Below are positions 46,289 to 54,444 of a DNA stretch of 64,000 nucleotides, one piece after another. Position 1 is the stretch's first letter; each line of letters begins with the position of its first letter. A program made the translations under genes and the position numbers. A model generated the notes under the pieces. It did no database searches. It had not been told where the DNA came from and was given only the letters and a program-made list of their open reading frames with translations. Origin of the DNA: Trebonia sp963777905 (GTDB lineage: Bacteria > Actinomycetota > Actinomycetes > Streptosporangiales > Streptosporangiaceae). The DNA is taken from positions 62,001 through 126,000 of the forward strand of contig CAVZSM010000019.1 in NCBI GenBank assembly GCA_963777905.1, given 5' to 3'.

Positions 46289-47569
46289 GTGAAGCTGCTC
46301 ACCGACATCACGCCGTTGCGGGAGTACCCGGCCTTCCGCCGACTGTGGCTCGGCTCCATGCTGTCGCAGGCCGGCAGCGCGATGACGAACTTCGCGCTCA
46401 CCCTGCAGGTGTACGACATGACCCACTCGACGGCGGCGGTGGGCGGGCTCGGCGTGGCGACGCTGGTCCCGATGCTGATCATCGCGCTGCCTGGCGGGTC
46501 GCTCGCCGACACCGTCGACCGCCGCAAGCTCGTGCTGGCCATGACCACCTGCCAGACGACGGTCTCCGTGCTGCTCTTCGTCCAGGCGCTGGCCGGCCCT
46601 GGCCCCGCCGGGGTGTGGCTGCTGTACGGGCTGGAGGCGGCCTCCAGCGCGATCGGCGCGATCAGCGCGCCCGCGCGCACCACGTTCATCCCCAGCCTGG
46701 TCAGGCCCGGACAGCTGCCGACGGCGATGGCGCTGAACCGGATCGTCTTCCAGACGACGCTGATCGCCGGTCCCGCGCTGGCCGGCGTGATCGCGGGCGC
46801 GGTCGGGGTGAAGGGCTGCTACCTCGTCGACGCGATCACGTTCGCGGGATCCTTCTACGGCGTCGGCCGGCTCCCCGCCATGCGCGCGCCGGGAACCAGG
46901 GACAAGGCGCGCGGCAAACTCGCGCTTACCCGCGAGGGGCTGTCCTTCATCCGGCGCAGCCAGGTGCTCGCGGGCGCGTTCGCCGCCGACGTGAGCGCGA
47001 CGTTCTTCGCGCTGCCACTCGCGCTGTTCCCGGCGATCAACGCCGAACGGTTCGGCGGCGACCCGCGCATCCTCGGACTGATGCCGGCCGCGATCGGCGT
47101 GGGCGGCATGCTCACCGCGGTGCTGGCAGGGCCGGTGCGGCACGTGTCGCGGCACGGGCTGGCGATGATCGGGGCCGTGTGCGTCTGGGGCTTGTCGTTC
47201 GCGGTGTTCGCGGTCACCCCGTTGCTGTGGCTGACGCTGCTGTCGCTGGCGATCGCGGGCGCGGCCGATACGTACACCGTGGTGTTCCGCCAGGTGATCG
47301 TGCAGACGGTGACCCCCGTGGAGTTCCGCGGCCGGGTGAACGCGGCGGACTACGTGGTCGGCGCTGGCGGCGGCCAGCTCGGGTCGCTGGAGTCGGGCGT
47401 GCTCGGATCGCTGACGTCGCCGGCGATCAGCGCGCTGAGCGGCGGCCTGCTGACGATCGCCGCGGCGCTCGCGCTCGCCGTGGCGCTCCCGGGCTTCCGC
47501 CGCTACCGCGCCCCGGAAACGGCCGCCGAACCGGCCGCCGCGCCCGTCCAGCCCGCCGCGCCCGCCTAG
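46289..47569 (+). CDS. MFS transporter (EntS-like exporter group)
   Basis: A 426-residue protein with about twelve helices; the early loop PGGSLADTVDRRKLVL is the MFS motif A, and the N-terminus REYPAFRRLWLGSMLSQAG is typical of the EntS/MFS-3 exporter group. It is divergent from the MarR gene, a common arrangement for efflux of the regulator's ligand. The Pro/Ala-rich tail (last ~20 residues) is low complexity. The GTG has only a weak GGCGAGG next to it; the spacing to a -10 suggests a leaderless start. Confidence 0.92.
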   Translation: MKLLTDITPLREYPAFRRLWLGSMLSQAGSAMTNFALTLQVYDMTHSTAAVGGLGVATLVPMLIIALPGGSLADTVDRRKLVLAMTTCQTTVSVLLFVQALAGPGPAGVWLLYGLEAASSAIGAISAPARTTFIPSLVRPGQLPTAMALNRIVFQTTLIAGPALAGVIAGAVGVKGCYLVDAITFAGSFYGVGRLPAMRAPGTRDKARGKLALTREGLSFIRRSQVLAGAFAADVSATFFALPLALFPAINAERFGGDPRILGLMPAAIGVGGMLTAVLAGPVRHVSRHGLAMIGAVCVWGLSFAVFAVTPLLWLTLLSLAIAGAADTYTVVFRQVIVQTVTPVEFRGRVNAADYVVGAGGGQLGSLESGVLGSLTSPAISALSGGLLTIAAALALAVALPGFRRYRAPETAAEPAAAPVQPAAPA

Positions 47570-47603
47570 ACCCCGATCTCTACCGCTCCCACCCCTGCTC
47601 CTT

Positions 47604-47800
47604 GATAACAGCAAGAAATCACGTTGTCGTGTCCACGCGCCGATAACAGCAAGATCCGTCCAGTCGCGACCTGTGGCGGCCATCTTCGTATCACTTCCGG
47701 CCCTTCTGAAACGATTCAGGTGCCCGGAAAAGGGCCGGAACTGATACGAGGATGCGGTGTGGTGGCGGGCTGGCGCGTCTTGATTGTGATAACAGCAAGA
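47604..47800 (+). repeat. Three copies of GATAACAGCAAGA
   Basis: The 13-base word occurs at 47604-47616, 47642-47654 and 47788-47800, all in the same orientation, in the 243-base space after the MFS gene. A fourth copy is at 49071-49083 on the other side of the acyl-CoA-dehydrogenase-like gene. Flanks are unrelated except for a following A or T. Confidence 0.9.
47681..47754. terminator. 27-bp inverted repeat, likely bidirectional terminator
   Basis: Arms 47681-47707 and 47728-47754 pair at 24 of 27 positions around a 20-base loop. It sits between the converging MFS gene and the acyl-CoA-dehydrogenase-like gene, among the GATAACAGCAAGA copies. Confidence 0.75.
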
Positions 47801-47812
47801 AGCCGGCAGCGG

Positions 47813-48974
47813 TCAGCGGTCAGCGAGCGCCAGACGGAGGCGGCCGAGGCGTTCGTAGTTCTCCTCGGAGACGCCGATGTGCTGGCAGGCGGCGAGTGCG
47901 TCGCGCAGGTAGCGCTGCAGCGGGCTGGCCAGCGACAGGACGCGGTCGCCGCCGTACCTGAACAGGTCCGCGATTACCTCGGCGCAGGTCTCGACGGTGT
48001 AGACCGAGGCCGCGGCGACGGCGGCGTGCGCGCCGCCGAGATCGTCGCCCGCGTACGCGGCGGCGAGGGCGGTCTCGACGGCGTCCCGGTGCACCAGCCT
48101 GGCCGCGCGCACCCGCGTCTCGGCCCGGCCGAGCTCCTTGCGGAACACCGCGCGCTCGCCGAGCGCCGGGCCGCCGGGGAACCGGGCGGTGCGGTCAGCG
48201 AGATCAGCGATCTGGTCGAGCGCGCGGCGCGCGATGCCGACGCACAGCGGCGGCACCTCATTGGACAGGAACACGTGCGCCTCCTGGCGGAACAACGCGC
48301 CGCCCCGGCAGGCGCTCGCGGCCCGCTCGAAGGTCATCTCCTCCGGCCGCGTTGACGTCCGACATGCGGAAGTCGAAGCTGCCGCTGCCTTGCAGCCCGG
48401 CCACGTGCCAGTTGTCGACCACCTCTACATCGTCCTTGGGCACGACGGCGACGAGCAGCCGGTCAGGGAGGCCGCCGTCGCCCGGCACCCGGAAGCCGCC
48501 GAGGAGCCAGTCGGCGTACGAGACCCCGCTGGCGAAGCCCCAGCGGCCGCTGACCACGTAGCCGCCGGGCGCGGCCCGGCCCTTGCCGCGCGGGCCCGGC
48601 GTGCCGACGACGAGCGGCAGCGGGCGGCCGGGCGCGAACACGGGGCCCGCCCCGGCGTCCGGCAGCCAGCCGCCTGCCGTCCCCGTGCCGCCGTTCCCGA
48701 CCATGACCGTCCAGGCCGTCGCGGCGTCCGCGTACCCGAATTCCTCCATCACGTCGCAGAAATCGAGCGGCGCCAGCGGCGTGCCGCCCAGCTCGGCCCG
48801 GGTCTTGAGCCAGAACGCGCCCATGCCCCGCAGCGTGGCCACCGTCTCGCCGGGCAGCGTCCGCAGCTTCTCGGCACGTTCGCCGGCGGCCTCGAACTCA
48901 GGCCGGCGGCGCCGGATGCCGGCCAGCAGCCCCGCCCTGCTCGCCGCGCTAAGTGCTTGCCCGTCTTCTTTCAC
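47813..48974 (-). pseudogene. Acyl-CoA dehydrogenase-like flavoenzyme, single frameshift
   Basis: A second member of the family at 40546. The N-terminal part from a GTG at 48974 (GGGAGAG upstream) reads FWLKTRAELGGTPLAPLDF, VVSGRWGFASGVSYADWLLG and VVDNWHVAGLQGSGSFDFRM. Near 48345-48353 the frame changes and the C-terminal half continues as PEEMTFERAAS, VFLSNEVPPLCVGIARRAL and so on to the stop at 47813. Only one base separates it from an intact gene of about 386 residues. It may be a sequence error or a recently inactivated paralogue. Confidence 0.85.
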
Positions 48975-49070
48975 GGCTCTCTCCCGGAGGCAGCTCCCGC
49001 AACGTAATACGCATATTGTCCCTGCTGATGGGCCCCGCGGCGGGCGCGCCCTCAAATCGGCGCTCGTCGT

Positions 49071-49083
49071 GATAACAGCAAGA
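49071..49083 (+). repeat. Fourth copy of GATAACAGCAAGA
   Basis: Identical to the three copies between 47604 and 47800. It lies in the 207-base divergent space between the acyl-CoA-dehydrogenase-like gene and the luciferase-like gene, about 110 bases before the latter's start. Confidence 0.85.
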
Positions 49084-49181
49084 AACCAAGATGCGCCGCA
49101 CAGCACGGCGCCGGGGAATACTGCAGTCGGCACGCTGTTGTAGATCCATGCAAACGCATACAACTGCACGGAGGCATGAGA

Positions 49182-50369
49182 ATGCAGTTCGGAATTTTCT
49201 CGGTCAGCGACATCACTCGCGACCCGGTCACCGGCTACACCCCGAGTGAGGCCGAGCGCATCGACGCGATCGTGAAGATAGCCCAGAAGACCGAGGAAAC
49301 CGGCATGGACGTGTTCGCGATCGGCGAGCACCACAACCCGCCGTTCTTCAGCTCGTCGCCCACGACCCTGCTCGCCTACATCGCCGCGACCACCAAGCGG
49401 CTGATCGTGACCACGAGCACCACGCTGATCACCACCAACGACCCGGTGCGCATCGCCGAGGAGTACGCGATGCTCCAGCACCTGAGCAAGGGCCGGATGG
49501 ACCTGATGCTCGGCCGCGGCAACACCGCCCCGGTGTACCCGTGGTTCGGCCAGGACATCAGGCAGGGCCTGCCGCTCGCGCTGGAGAACTACAACCTGCT
49601 GCACCGGCTATGGCGCGAGGACGTGGTGGACGCCAACGGCAAGTTCCGCACCCCGCTGCAGGGCTTCACTTCCATCCCGCGTCCGCTCGACGACGTGCCG
49701 CCGTTCGTCTGGCACGGCTCGATCCGCTCCCCCGAGATCGCGGAACAGGCCGCCTACTACGGCGACGGCTTCTTCGCCAACAACATCTTCTGGCCGAAGG
49801 AGCACTACGTCCGGCTGATCAGGTTCTACCGGCAGCGCTTCGCCCACTACGGCCACGGCACGGAGAAGCAGGCGATCGTCGGCCTCGGCGGCCAGGCGTA
49901 CCTCGCCAAGAACTCCCAGGACGCCAAGAGCGAGTTCCGGCCCTACTTCAACGAGGCGCCGGTCTACGGCCACGGCCCGTCGATGGAGGACTTCATGGCG
50001 ATGACGCCGCTGTCCGTCGGCAGCCCGCAGGAGGTCATCGACAAGACCCTGACGTTCCGCGAGCACTTCGGCGACTACCAGCGCCAGCTGTTCCTGATGG
50101 ACCACGCGGGCCTGCCGCTCGACAAGGTCCTCAACCAGCTCGAGCTGCTCGGCGGCGAGGTCATCCCGGTGCTGCGCAAGGAGATCGCGGCCAGGCAGGA
50201 CCCGCAGACCGCGCCGGCCCCGACCCATGAGCTGCTGGTCAAGGCGCAGTACGGCGACGCGGAGCCGCGCCAGCCGCGCCCGAACGCGAACCGCGGCGAC
50301 AACGTCACCGGCTCGTCCCCGTACCAGGACAGCGCGGAGCAGTTCCAGGCCGAGTACCCGGAGATCTGA
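49182..50369 (+). CDS. FMN-dependent luciferase-like monooxygenase (CE1758 type)
   Basis: A 395-residue LLM enzyme: FGIFSVSDITRDP, GMDVFAIGEHHNPPFFSSSPTTLLAYIAATT, LSKGRMDLMLGRGNTAPVYPWFGQD, then GDGFFANNIFWPKEHY. The sequence and the companion FMN reductase at 50808 match the CE1758/CE1759 pair known from corynebacteria (from memory). It would use FMNH2 from the reductase to oxygenate an unknown substrate. Start ATG 49182 is preferred over 49176 because GGAGG then sits seven bases away. Confidence 0.9.
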   Translation: MQFGIFSVSDITRDPVTGYTPSEAERIDAIVKIAQKTEETGMDVFAIGEHHNPPFFSSSPTTLLAYIAATTKRLIVTTSTTLITTNDPVRIAEEYAMLQHLSKGRMDLMLGRGNTAPVYPWFGQDIRQGLPLALENYNLLHRLWREDVVDANGKFRTPLQGFTSIPRPLDDVPPFVWHGSIRSPEIAEQAAYYGDGFFANNIFWPKEHYVRLIRFYRQRFAHYGHGTEKQAIVGLGGQAYLAKNSQDAKSEFRPYFNEAPVYGHGPSMEDFMAMTPLSVGSPQEVIDKTLTFREHFGDYQRQLFLMDHAGLPLDKVLNQLELLGGEVIPVLRKEIAARQDPQTAPAPTHELLVKAQYGDAEPRQPRPNANRGDNVTGSSPYQDSAEQFQAEYPEI

Positions 50370-50373
50370 CGCC

Positions 50374-50811
50374 GTGGCCGACCCGAAACACCTCGCAAAC
50401 GATGCGTGGGAGGCGCTGCTCACCGCCCACGCGTCGCTGATCAAGCGGTTCGCCGCCGAGGACATCTGGGAGGACATCTCCATGCGGGAGTACGACGTCC
50501 TCTACACGCTGTCCAAGTGCCCGGCGCCGATCCGGCTGACCGAACTGAACCGGCACGTGCTGCTCAGCCAGCCGGCCCTGTCCCGGATGGTGGACCGGCT
50601 GGCGGACCGCGGGCTCATCGGTCGCGAGCCGGACCCGGCGGACGGCCGCGGCGTCCGGCTCGCGCTCACCGGCGCGGGCCTGGAGCTGCAGCGCAGGATC
50701 GGCCGCCGTCACGCTCGCGACGTCGCCCGCGCGATGAACGCCGAACTCACCCCGGCCGAGCTCCGCCAGCTCGAAGAGATTTCCCTGAAGCTAGCAAGGA
50801 ACAGCACATGA
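50374..50811 (+). CDS. MarR family transcriptional regulator
   Basis: A 145-residue winged-helix protein: MREYDVLYTLSKCPAPIRLTELNRHVLLSQPALSRMVDRLADRGL contains the recognition helix, and PDPADGRGVRLALTGAG the wing. It lies four bases after the luciferase-like gene and overlaps the FMN reductase by four bases, so it is made together with the enzymes it probably controls. The GTG at 50374 was chosen by position; the same frame is open upstream inside the previous gene. Confidence 0.9.
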   Translation: MADPKHLANDAWEALLTAHASLIKRFAAEDIWEDISMREYDVLYTLSKCPAPIRLTELNRHVLLSQPALSRMVDRLADRGLIGREPDPADGRGVRLALTGAGLELQRRIGRRHARDVARAMNAELTPAELRQLEEISLKLARNST

Positions 50812-51479
50812 CCAACGAGACGTTCCGCGTCGCGGTCGTCACCGCGGGCACCAGCGACCCGTCCTCGACCAGGCTGCTCGCCGACCGGGTGGCGCAGCGG
50901 GTCGAGGCGATCGCGGCCCGCCACGGGCACGCGGTGATCACCAGCGTCATCGAGCTGCGTGAGATCGCCACCGATGTCACCACCGCGCTGACCTCCCAGC
51001 TGATCACCCCGCGGCTGCAGCAGGCGATCGACGCGCTCGCCGCCGCCGACGGCGTCATCGCCGCCACCCCGGTGTACAAGGCCGCCGCGAGCGCGCTGTT
51101 CACCTCGTTCATCCACGTGCTCGACAACGACCTGCTCATCGCCAAGCCGGTGGTGCTCGCGGCGACCGCGGGCACGGCCAGGCATGCACTGGTGGCGGAC
51201 CAGGAGATGCGTCCGCTGTTCGCCTTCCTGCGCGCCATGACCGTGCCCACGTCGCTGTTCGCCGCCCCCGAGGACTGGAGTGACCCGGCGCTGGCTAACC
51301 GCATCGACCGGGCCGCGGTCGAGCTCGTGCTGCTGATGGAGAGCGGCTTCGCCCGCAAGGTCAGGGACGAGTCCTGGGACAGTTACCAGCACGAGTTCGG
51401 CAGCGCTGGCGGCACCGAGGTCGGCATCGACCTCGACACCGACCTGATGCGCCTGGCGACCGGCGGCTCCGCGGCCTGA
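50808..51479 (+). CDS. FMN reductase (CE1759 type)
   Basis: A 223-residue NADPH-dependent FMN-reductase-fold protein: VAVVTAGTSDPSSTRLLADRV (flavin phosphate loop), ADGVIAATPVYKAAASALFTSFIHVLD and KPVVLAATAGTARHAL. It would supply reduced FMN to the luciferase-like monooxygenase two genes upstream. The ATG overlaps the MarR stop (ATGA), so all three genes form one transcript. Confidence 0.9.
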   Translation: MTNETFRVAVVTAGTSDPSSTRLLADRVAQRVEAIAARHGHAVITSVIELREIATDVTTALTSQLITPRLQQAIDALAAADGVIAATPVYKAAASALFTSFIHVLDNDLLIAKPVVLAATAGTARHALVADQEMRPLFAFLRAMTVPTSLFAAPEDWSDPALANRIDRAAVELVLLMESGFARKVRDESWDSYQHEFGSAGGTEVGIDLDTDLMRLATGGSAA

Positions 51480-51545
51480 TCCCCGTGCGCGCCTGGCGAC
51501 GCGGGTATGGGAGGCTATCTTCGTCCGCGCCGAAGGGGGCATGCC

Positions 51546-52586
51546 GTGCCAGAAGACGCGCCCGAGCCGCAGCCGGTGGTGGTCCCGCTGACCGCCGCCG
51601 CCATCTTCCTCGTGGTAACCGTGAACCCCGGCGGCGAGCAAACCGTGCGGGACCTGCTGCCTGACATCGCCGCCCTGCAGCGCTCGGTCGGCTTCCGCAT
51701 CCCCGACGGCGAGCTCGCGGTGGTCGTCGGGATCGGCTCCGAGGCCTGGGACCGGCTGTTCGGCGGGCCGCGCCCGGCGGAGCTGCACCCGTTCCGCGAG
51801 CTGACGGGTCCCCGCCACCACGCCCCGGCCACCCCTGGTGACCTGCTCTTCCACATCAGAGCCAGCCGGATGGACCTGTGCTTCGAGTACGCCACCCAGG
51901 TGATGGCCCGGCTCGCCGGCGCGGTCACGGTAGCGGACGAGGTGCAGGGCTTCCGGTACTTCGACGAGCGGGACCTGATCGGGTTCGTCGACGGCACCGA
52001 GTCCCCGGGCGGCGCCGCGGGGAACAGGGCCGCGTTCGTCGACGGCGCGGATGACCCGGACTTCGCCGCGGGCAGCTACGTGATCGTCCAGAAGTACGTG
52101 CACGACCTGCCGGCGTGGAACGCGATCTCCATCGAGGAACAGGAGCGCGTGATCGGCCGGTCGAAGCTGGACGACATCGAGATGCCCGACGACGTGAAGC
52201 CAGCCAACTCGCACGTGGCGCTGAACACGGTGACCGGCCCGGACGGCGAGGAGCAGAAGATCATCCGGGCGAACATGCCGTTCGGCAACCCGGGCGCCGC
52301 CGAGTTCGGCACCTACTACATCGGCTACGCGGCCACCCCGTCGATCACCGAGCTCATGCTCACCAACATGTTCATCGGCAGCCCGCCAGGCAACACCGAT
52401 CGCATCCTCGACTTCTCCGAAGCGCTCACCGGCTGCCTGTTCTTCGCTCCGTCCGCGGACTTCCTCGACGACCCGCCCGGCGCGCCAGGGGCGCCCGGGG
52501 AGCCGGCGACGGTTCAGGCCGCGTCGCAGGCCGCCGGCGGGGACGGTTCGCTCGGCATCGGCTCGCTCAAGGGAAAGGAAGGCTAG
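51546..52586 (+). CDS. DyP-type haem peroxidase, encapsulin cargo
   Basis: A 346-residue dye-decolourising peroxidase: the GxxDG motif GFVDGTESP (distal Asp149), the proximal haem ligand His223 in NSHVAL and distal Arg241 in IIRANMPFG. After the catalytic domain comes a Pro/Ala/Gly-rich linker and a C-terminal SLGIGSLKGKE, the classic encapsulin targeting peptide. The shell gene follows 11 bases later, so the enzyme is packaged in a nanocompartment. The GTG at 51546 has AAGGGGG upstream. Confidence 0.95.
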   Translation: MPEDAPEPQPVVVPLTAAAIFLVVTVNPGGEQTVRDLLPDIAALQRSVGFRIPDGELAVVVGIGSEAWDRLFGGPRPAELHPFRELTGPRHHAPATPGDLLFHIRASRMDLCFEYATQVMARLAGAVTVADEVQGFRYFDERDLIGFVDGTESPGGAAGNRAAFVDGADDPDFAAGSYVIVQKYVHDLPAWNAISIEEQERVIGRSKLDDIEMPDDVKPANSHVALNTVTGPDGEEQKIIRANMPFGNPGAAEFGTYYIGYAATPSITELMLTNMFIGSPPGNTDRILDFSEALTGCLFFAPSADFLDDPPGAPGAPGEPATVQAASQAAGGDGSLGIGSLKGKEG

Positions 52587-52597
52587 CAGGCATGGCG

Positions 52598-53395
52598 ATG
52601 AACAACCTGCACCGCGAACTCGCGCCGATCTCGGCCGCAGCGTGGGCCAGCATCGAAGAGGAGGCCGCGCGCACGTTCAAGCTGCACGTCGCCGGCCGCC
52701 GCGTCGTCGACGTCTCCGGCCCTGACGGCCTCGGGCTGGCCGGCGTCGACACCGGCCACCTGGCCCCCATCGAGTCGCCGGAAGACGGGATCACGGCGGC
52801 GCTGCGCGCCTGGCGGCCCGTGGTGGAACTCACCGTCCCGTTCACCCTCGACCGCGCGCAGATCGACTCCGTCGAGCGCGGCGCGCAGGACCCGGACTGG
52901 CAGCCGGTGAAGGACGCCGCGAAGCGGATCGCCTTCGCCGAGGACCGCGCGGTCTTCGACGGCTACCCGGCGGCCCAGATCACCGGCATCAGGCAGGCGT
53001 CGTCCAACCCGGGCCTGACGCTGCCCGCGGACGTGAAGAGCTACCCGGACGTGGTCAGCAAGGCAGTCAGCGAGCTGCGGCTGGCCGGGGTGGCCGGCCC
53101 GTACTCGCTGCTGCTGTCCGCGGACGCGTGGACCGCGGTGAGCGAGACCTCCGACCACGGCTACCCGATCATGGCGCACCTGGAGCGCCTGCTCGACGGC
53201 GACATCTGGTGGGCCCCGGCGATCGACGGCGGGCTGCTGCTGACCGGCCGCGGCGGCGACTACGAGCTGCGGCTCGGCCAGGACCTGTCCATCGGCTACC
53301 TGTCGCACGACGCGGACCAGGTGCGGCTCTACTTCATCGAGTCGTTCACTTTCTCCGCCTACACCACCGAGGCGAGCGTCGCCATCGGCGCCTGA
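52598..53395 (+). CDS. Family 1 encapsulin shell protein
   Basis: A 265-residue HK97-fold shell protein (linocin M18 / CFP29 type): MNNLHRELAPISAAAWASIEEEA at the start, the LHVAGRRVVDVSGPDGLGLAGVDTG arm and the C-terminal VRLYFIESFTFSAYTTEASV. It assembles into a compartment around the DyP peroxidase. ATG 52598 was chosen because homologues begin MNNL and AGG lies seven bases upstream; ATG 52592 (adding MA) with GGAAGG is also possible. Confidence 0.95.
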   Translation: MNNLHRELAPISAAAWASIEEEAARTFKLHVAGRRVVDVSGPDGLGLAGVDTGHLAPIESPEDGITAALRAWRPVVELTVPFTLDRAQIDSVERGAQDPDWQPVKDAAKRIAFAEDRAVFDGYPAAQITGIRQASSNPGLTLPADVKSYPDVVSKAVSELRLAGVAGPYSLLLSADAWTAVSETSDHGYPIMAHLERLLDGDIWWAPAIDGGLLLTGRGGDYELRLGQDLSIGYLSHDADQVRLYFIESFTFSAYTTEASVAIGA

Positions 53396-53405
53396 GCCTC
53401 GCCTG

Positions 53406-54314
53406 TCAGGGGAGCAGCACGAGCTTGCCGTGGTTGCGGCCCGCGTCCAGGTCGGCGTGGGCCTGCGCGGCCTCCACGAGCGGATAGGTCCGCCACACCG
53501 GAACGGTGAGCCCGCCGCTGGCCGCCAGGGCGGCCAGTTCCGGCAGGGACTCCGGCGCGCGGTCCGCCGGGTCCGCGCCGGTGAACCGGACGCCGTGGTC
53601 CGCGGCGTTGTCGTCGGCGATGGTGATGACGCGCGCCCGGTCTCCGGCCAGGCTGATCGCGCCGGGGAGCAGGCCGGCCCCGGTCGTGTCGAACACGGCG
53701 TCCACCCCGCCGGGCGCCACGGCACGGATGCGCTCCGTCCAGCCATCGCCGTACCGGACCGCGGTGGCCCCCAGCCCGGTGAGCCGGCCGAGGTCACCGT
53801 CGGCGGCCGTCCCGATGACGCGGATGCCCCTGGCGGTCGCCAGCTGGACCGCGATGGTGCCGACGCTGCCGCCGGCGCCGAGGATGACCAGCGTCTGGCC
53901 GGCCGTGAGGCCGAGGTGCTTCAGCACCCGGAACGCCGCCTCGCCGACCGTGACCAGGGCGGCGGCGGTCTCCGCCGGCAGCGCCGCGGGCTTGGGGACC
54001 GGCCGGTCGAGCAGCGCGTACTGGCTGTAGCCGCCGGCGGCGGCCACGCCGAATACCTCGTCGCCCGCCGCCGCGGCGGCGCCAGGCCCAGCCGCGTCGA
54101 CGACGCCGGCCACGTCCCAGCCAGGCAGCACGGGGAACTGAATGGGGAAGATGCCGTCCATCCGCCCGCTGCGGATCTTGGCGTCGATCGGGTTGACGGC
54201 GACCGCGCGGACGCGGATCCGGACCTGGCCTGGCCCTGGCTCCGGGATGTCCGCGGCGGACAGCGACAGCACATCCGGGCCGCCGTACCGCGAGTAGGTG
54301 ATCACTGCGTTCAT
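53406..54314 (-). CDS. NADP-dependent oxidoreductase, quinone-oxidoreductase-like MDR
   Basis: A 302-residue medium-chain reductase without zinc motifs: MNAVITYSRYGGPDVLSL, AVAVNPIDAKIRSG, FPVLPGWDVAGVV, the cofactor motif ILGAGGSVGTIAVQLA and a C-terminal HADLDAGRNHGKLVLLP. Such enzymes reduce quinones or enones with NADPH. AAGGAG precedes the ATG. It diverges from a TetR gene across repeated GTATGAT words, so TetR is its probable repressor. It converges on the encapsulin gene with only ten bases between. Confidence 0.92.
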   Translation of the reverse strand: MNAVITYSRYGGPDVLSLSAADIPEPGPGQVRIRVRAVAVNPIDAKIRSGRMDGIFPIQFPVLPGWDVAGVVDAAGPGAAAAAGDEVFGVAAAGGYSQYALLDRPVPKPAALPAETAAALVTVGEAAFRVLKHLGLTAGQTLVILGAGGSVGTIAVQLATARGIRVIGTAADGDLGRLTGLGATAVRYGDGWTERIRAVAPGGVDAVFDTTGAGLLPGAISLAGDRARVITIADDNAADHGVRFTGADPADRAPESLPELAALAASGGLTVPVWRTYPLVEAAQAHADLDAGRNHGKLVLLP

Positions 54315-54362
54315 CGGAACTCCTTGAGGTCGGAACTGGAGACGGCCCGAATAACACAGTTC

Positions 54363-54437
54363 GTATGATTCATGTTCCGAGGATCATCCACTATGTATGA
54401 TCTGCGAGTGTGAGGTGCATCACACAACCTGTATGAT
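54363..54437. promoter_or_regulatory. GTATGAT repeats in the divergent MDR/TetR spacer
   Basis: GTATGAT occurs at 54363-54369, 54395-54401 and 54431-54437. The last contains TATGAT (54432-54437), a near-consensus -10 that ends seven bases before the TetR ATG, implying a leaderless transcript. The repeats may be TetR half-sites controlling both genes. Confidence 0.5.
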
Positions 54438-54444
54438 CTATCAC

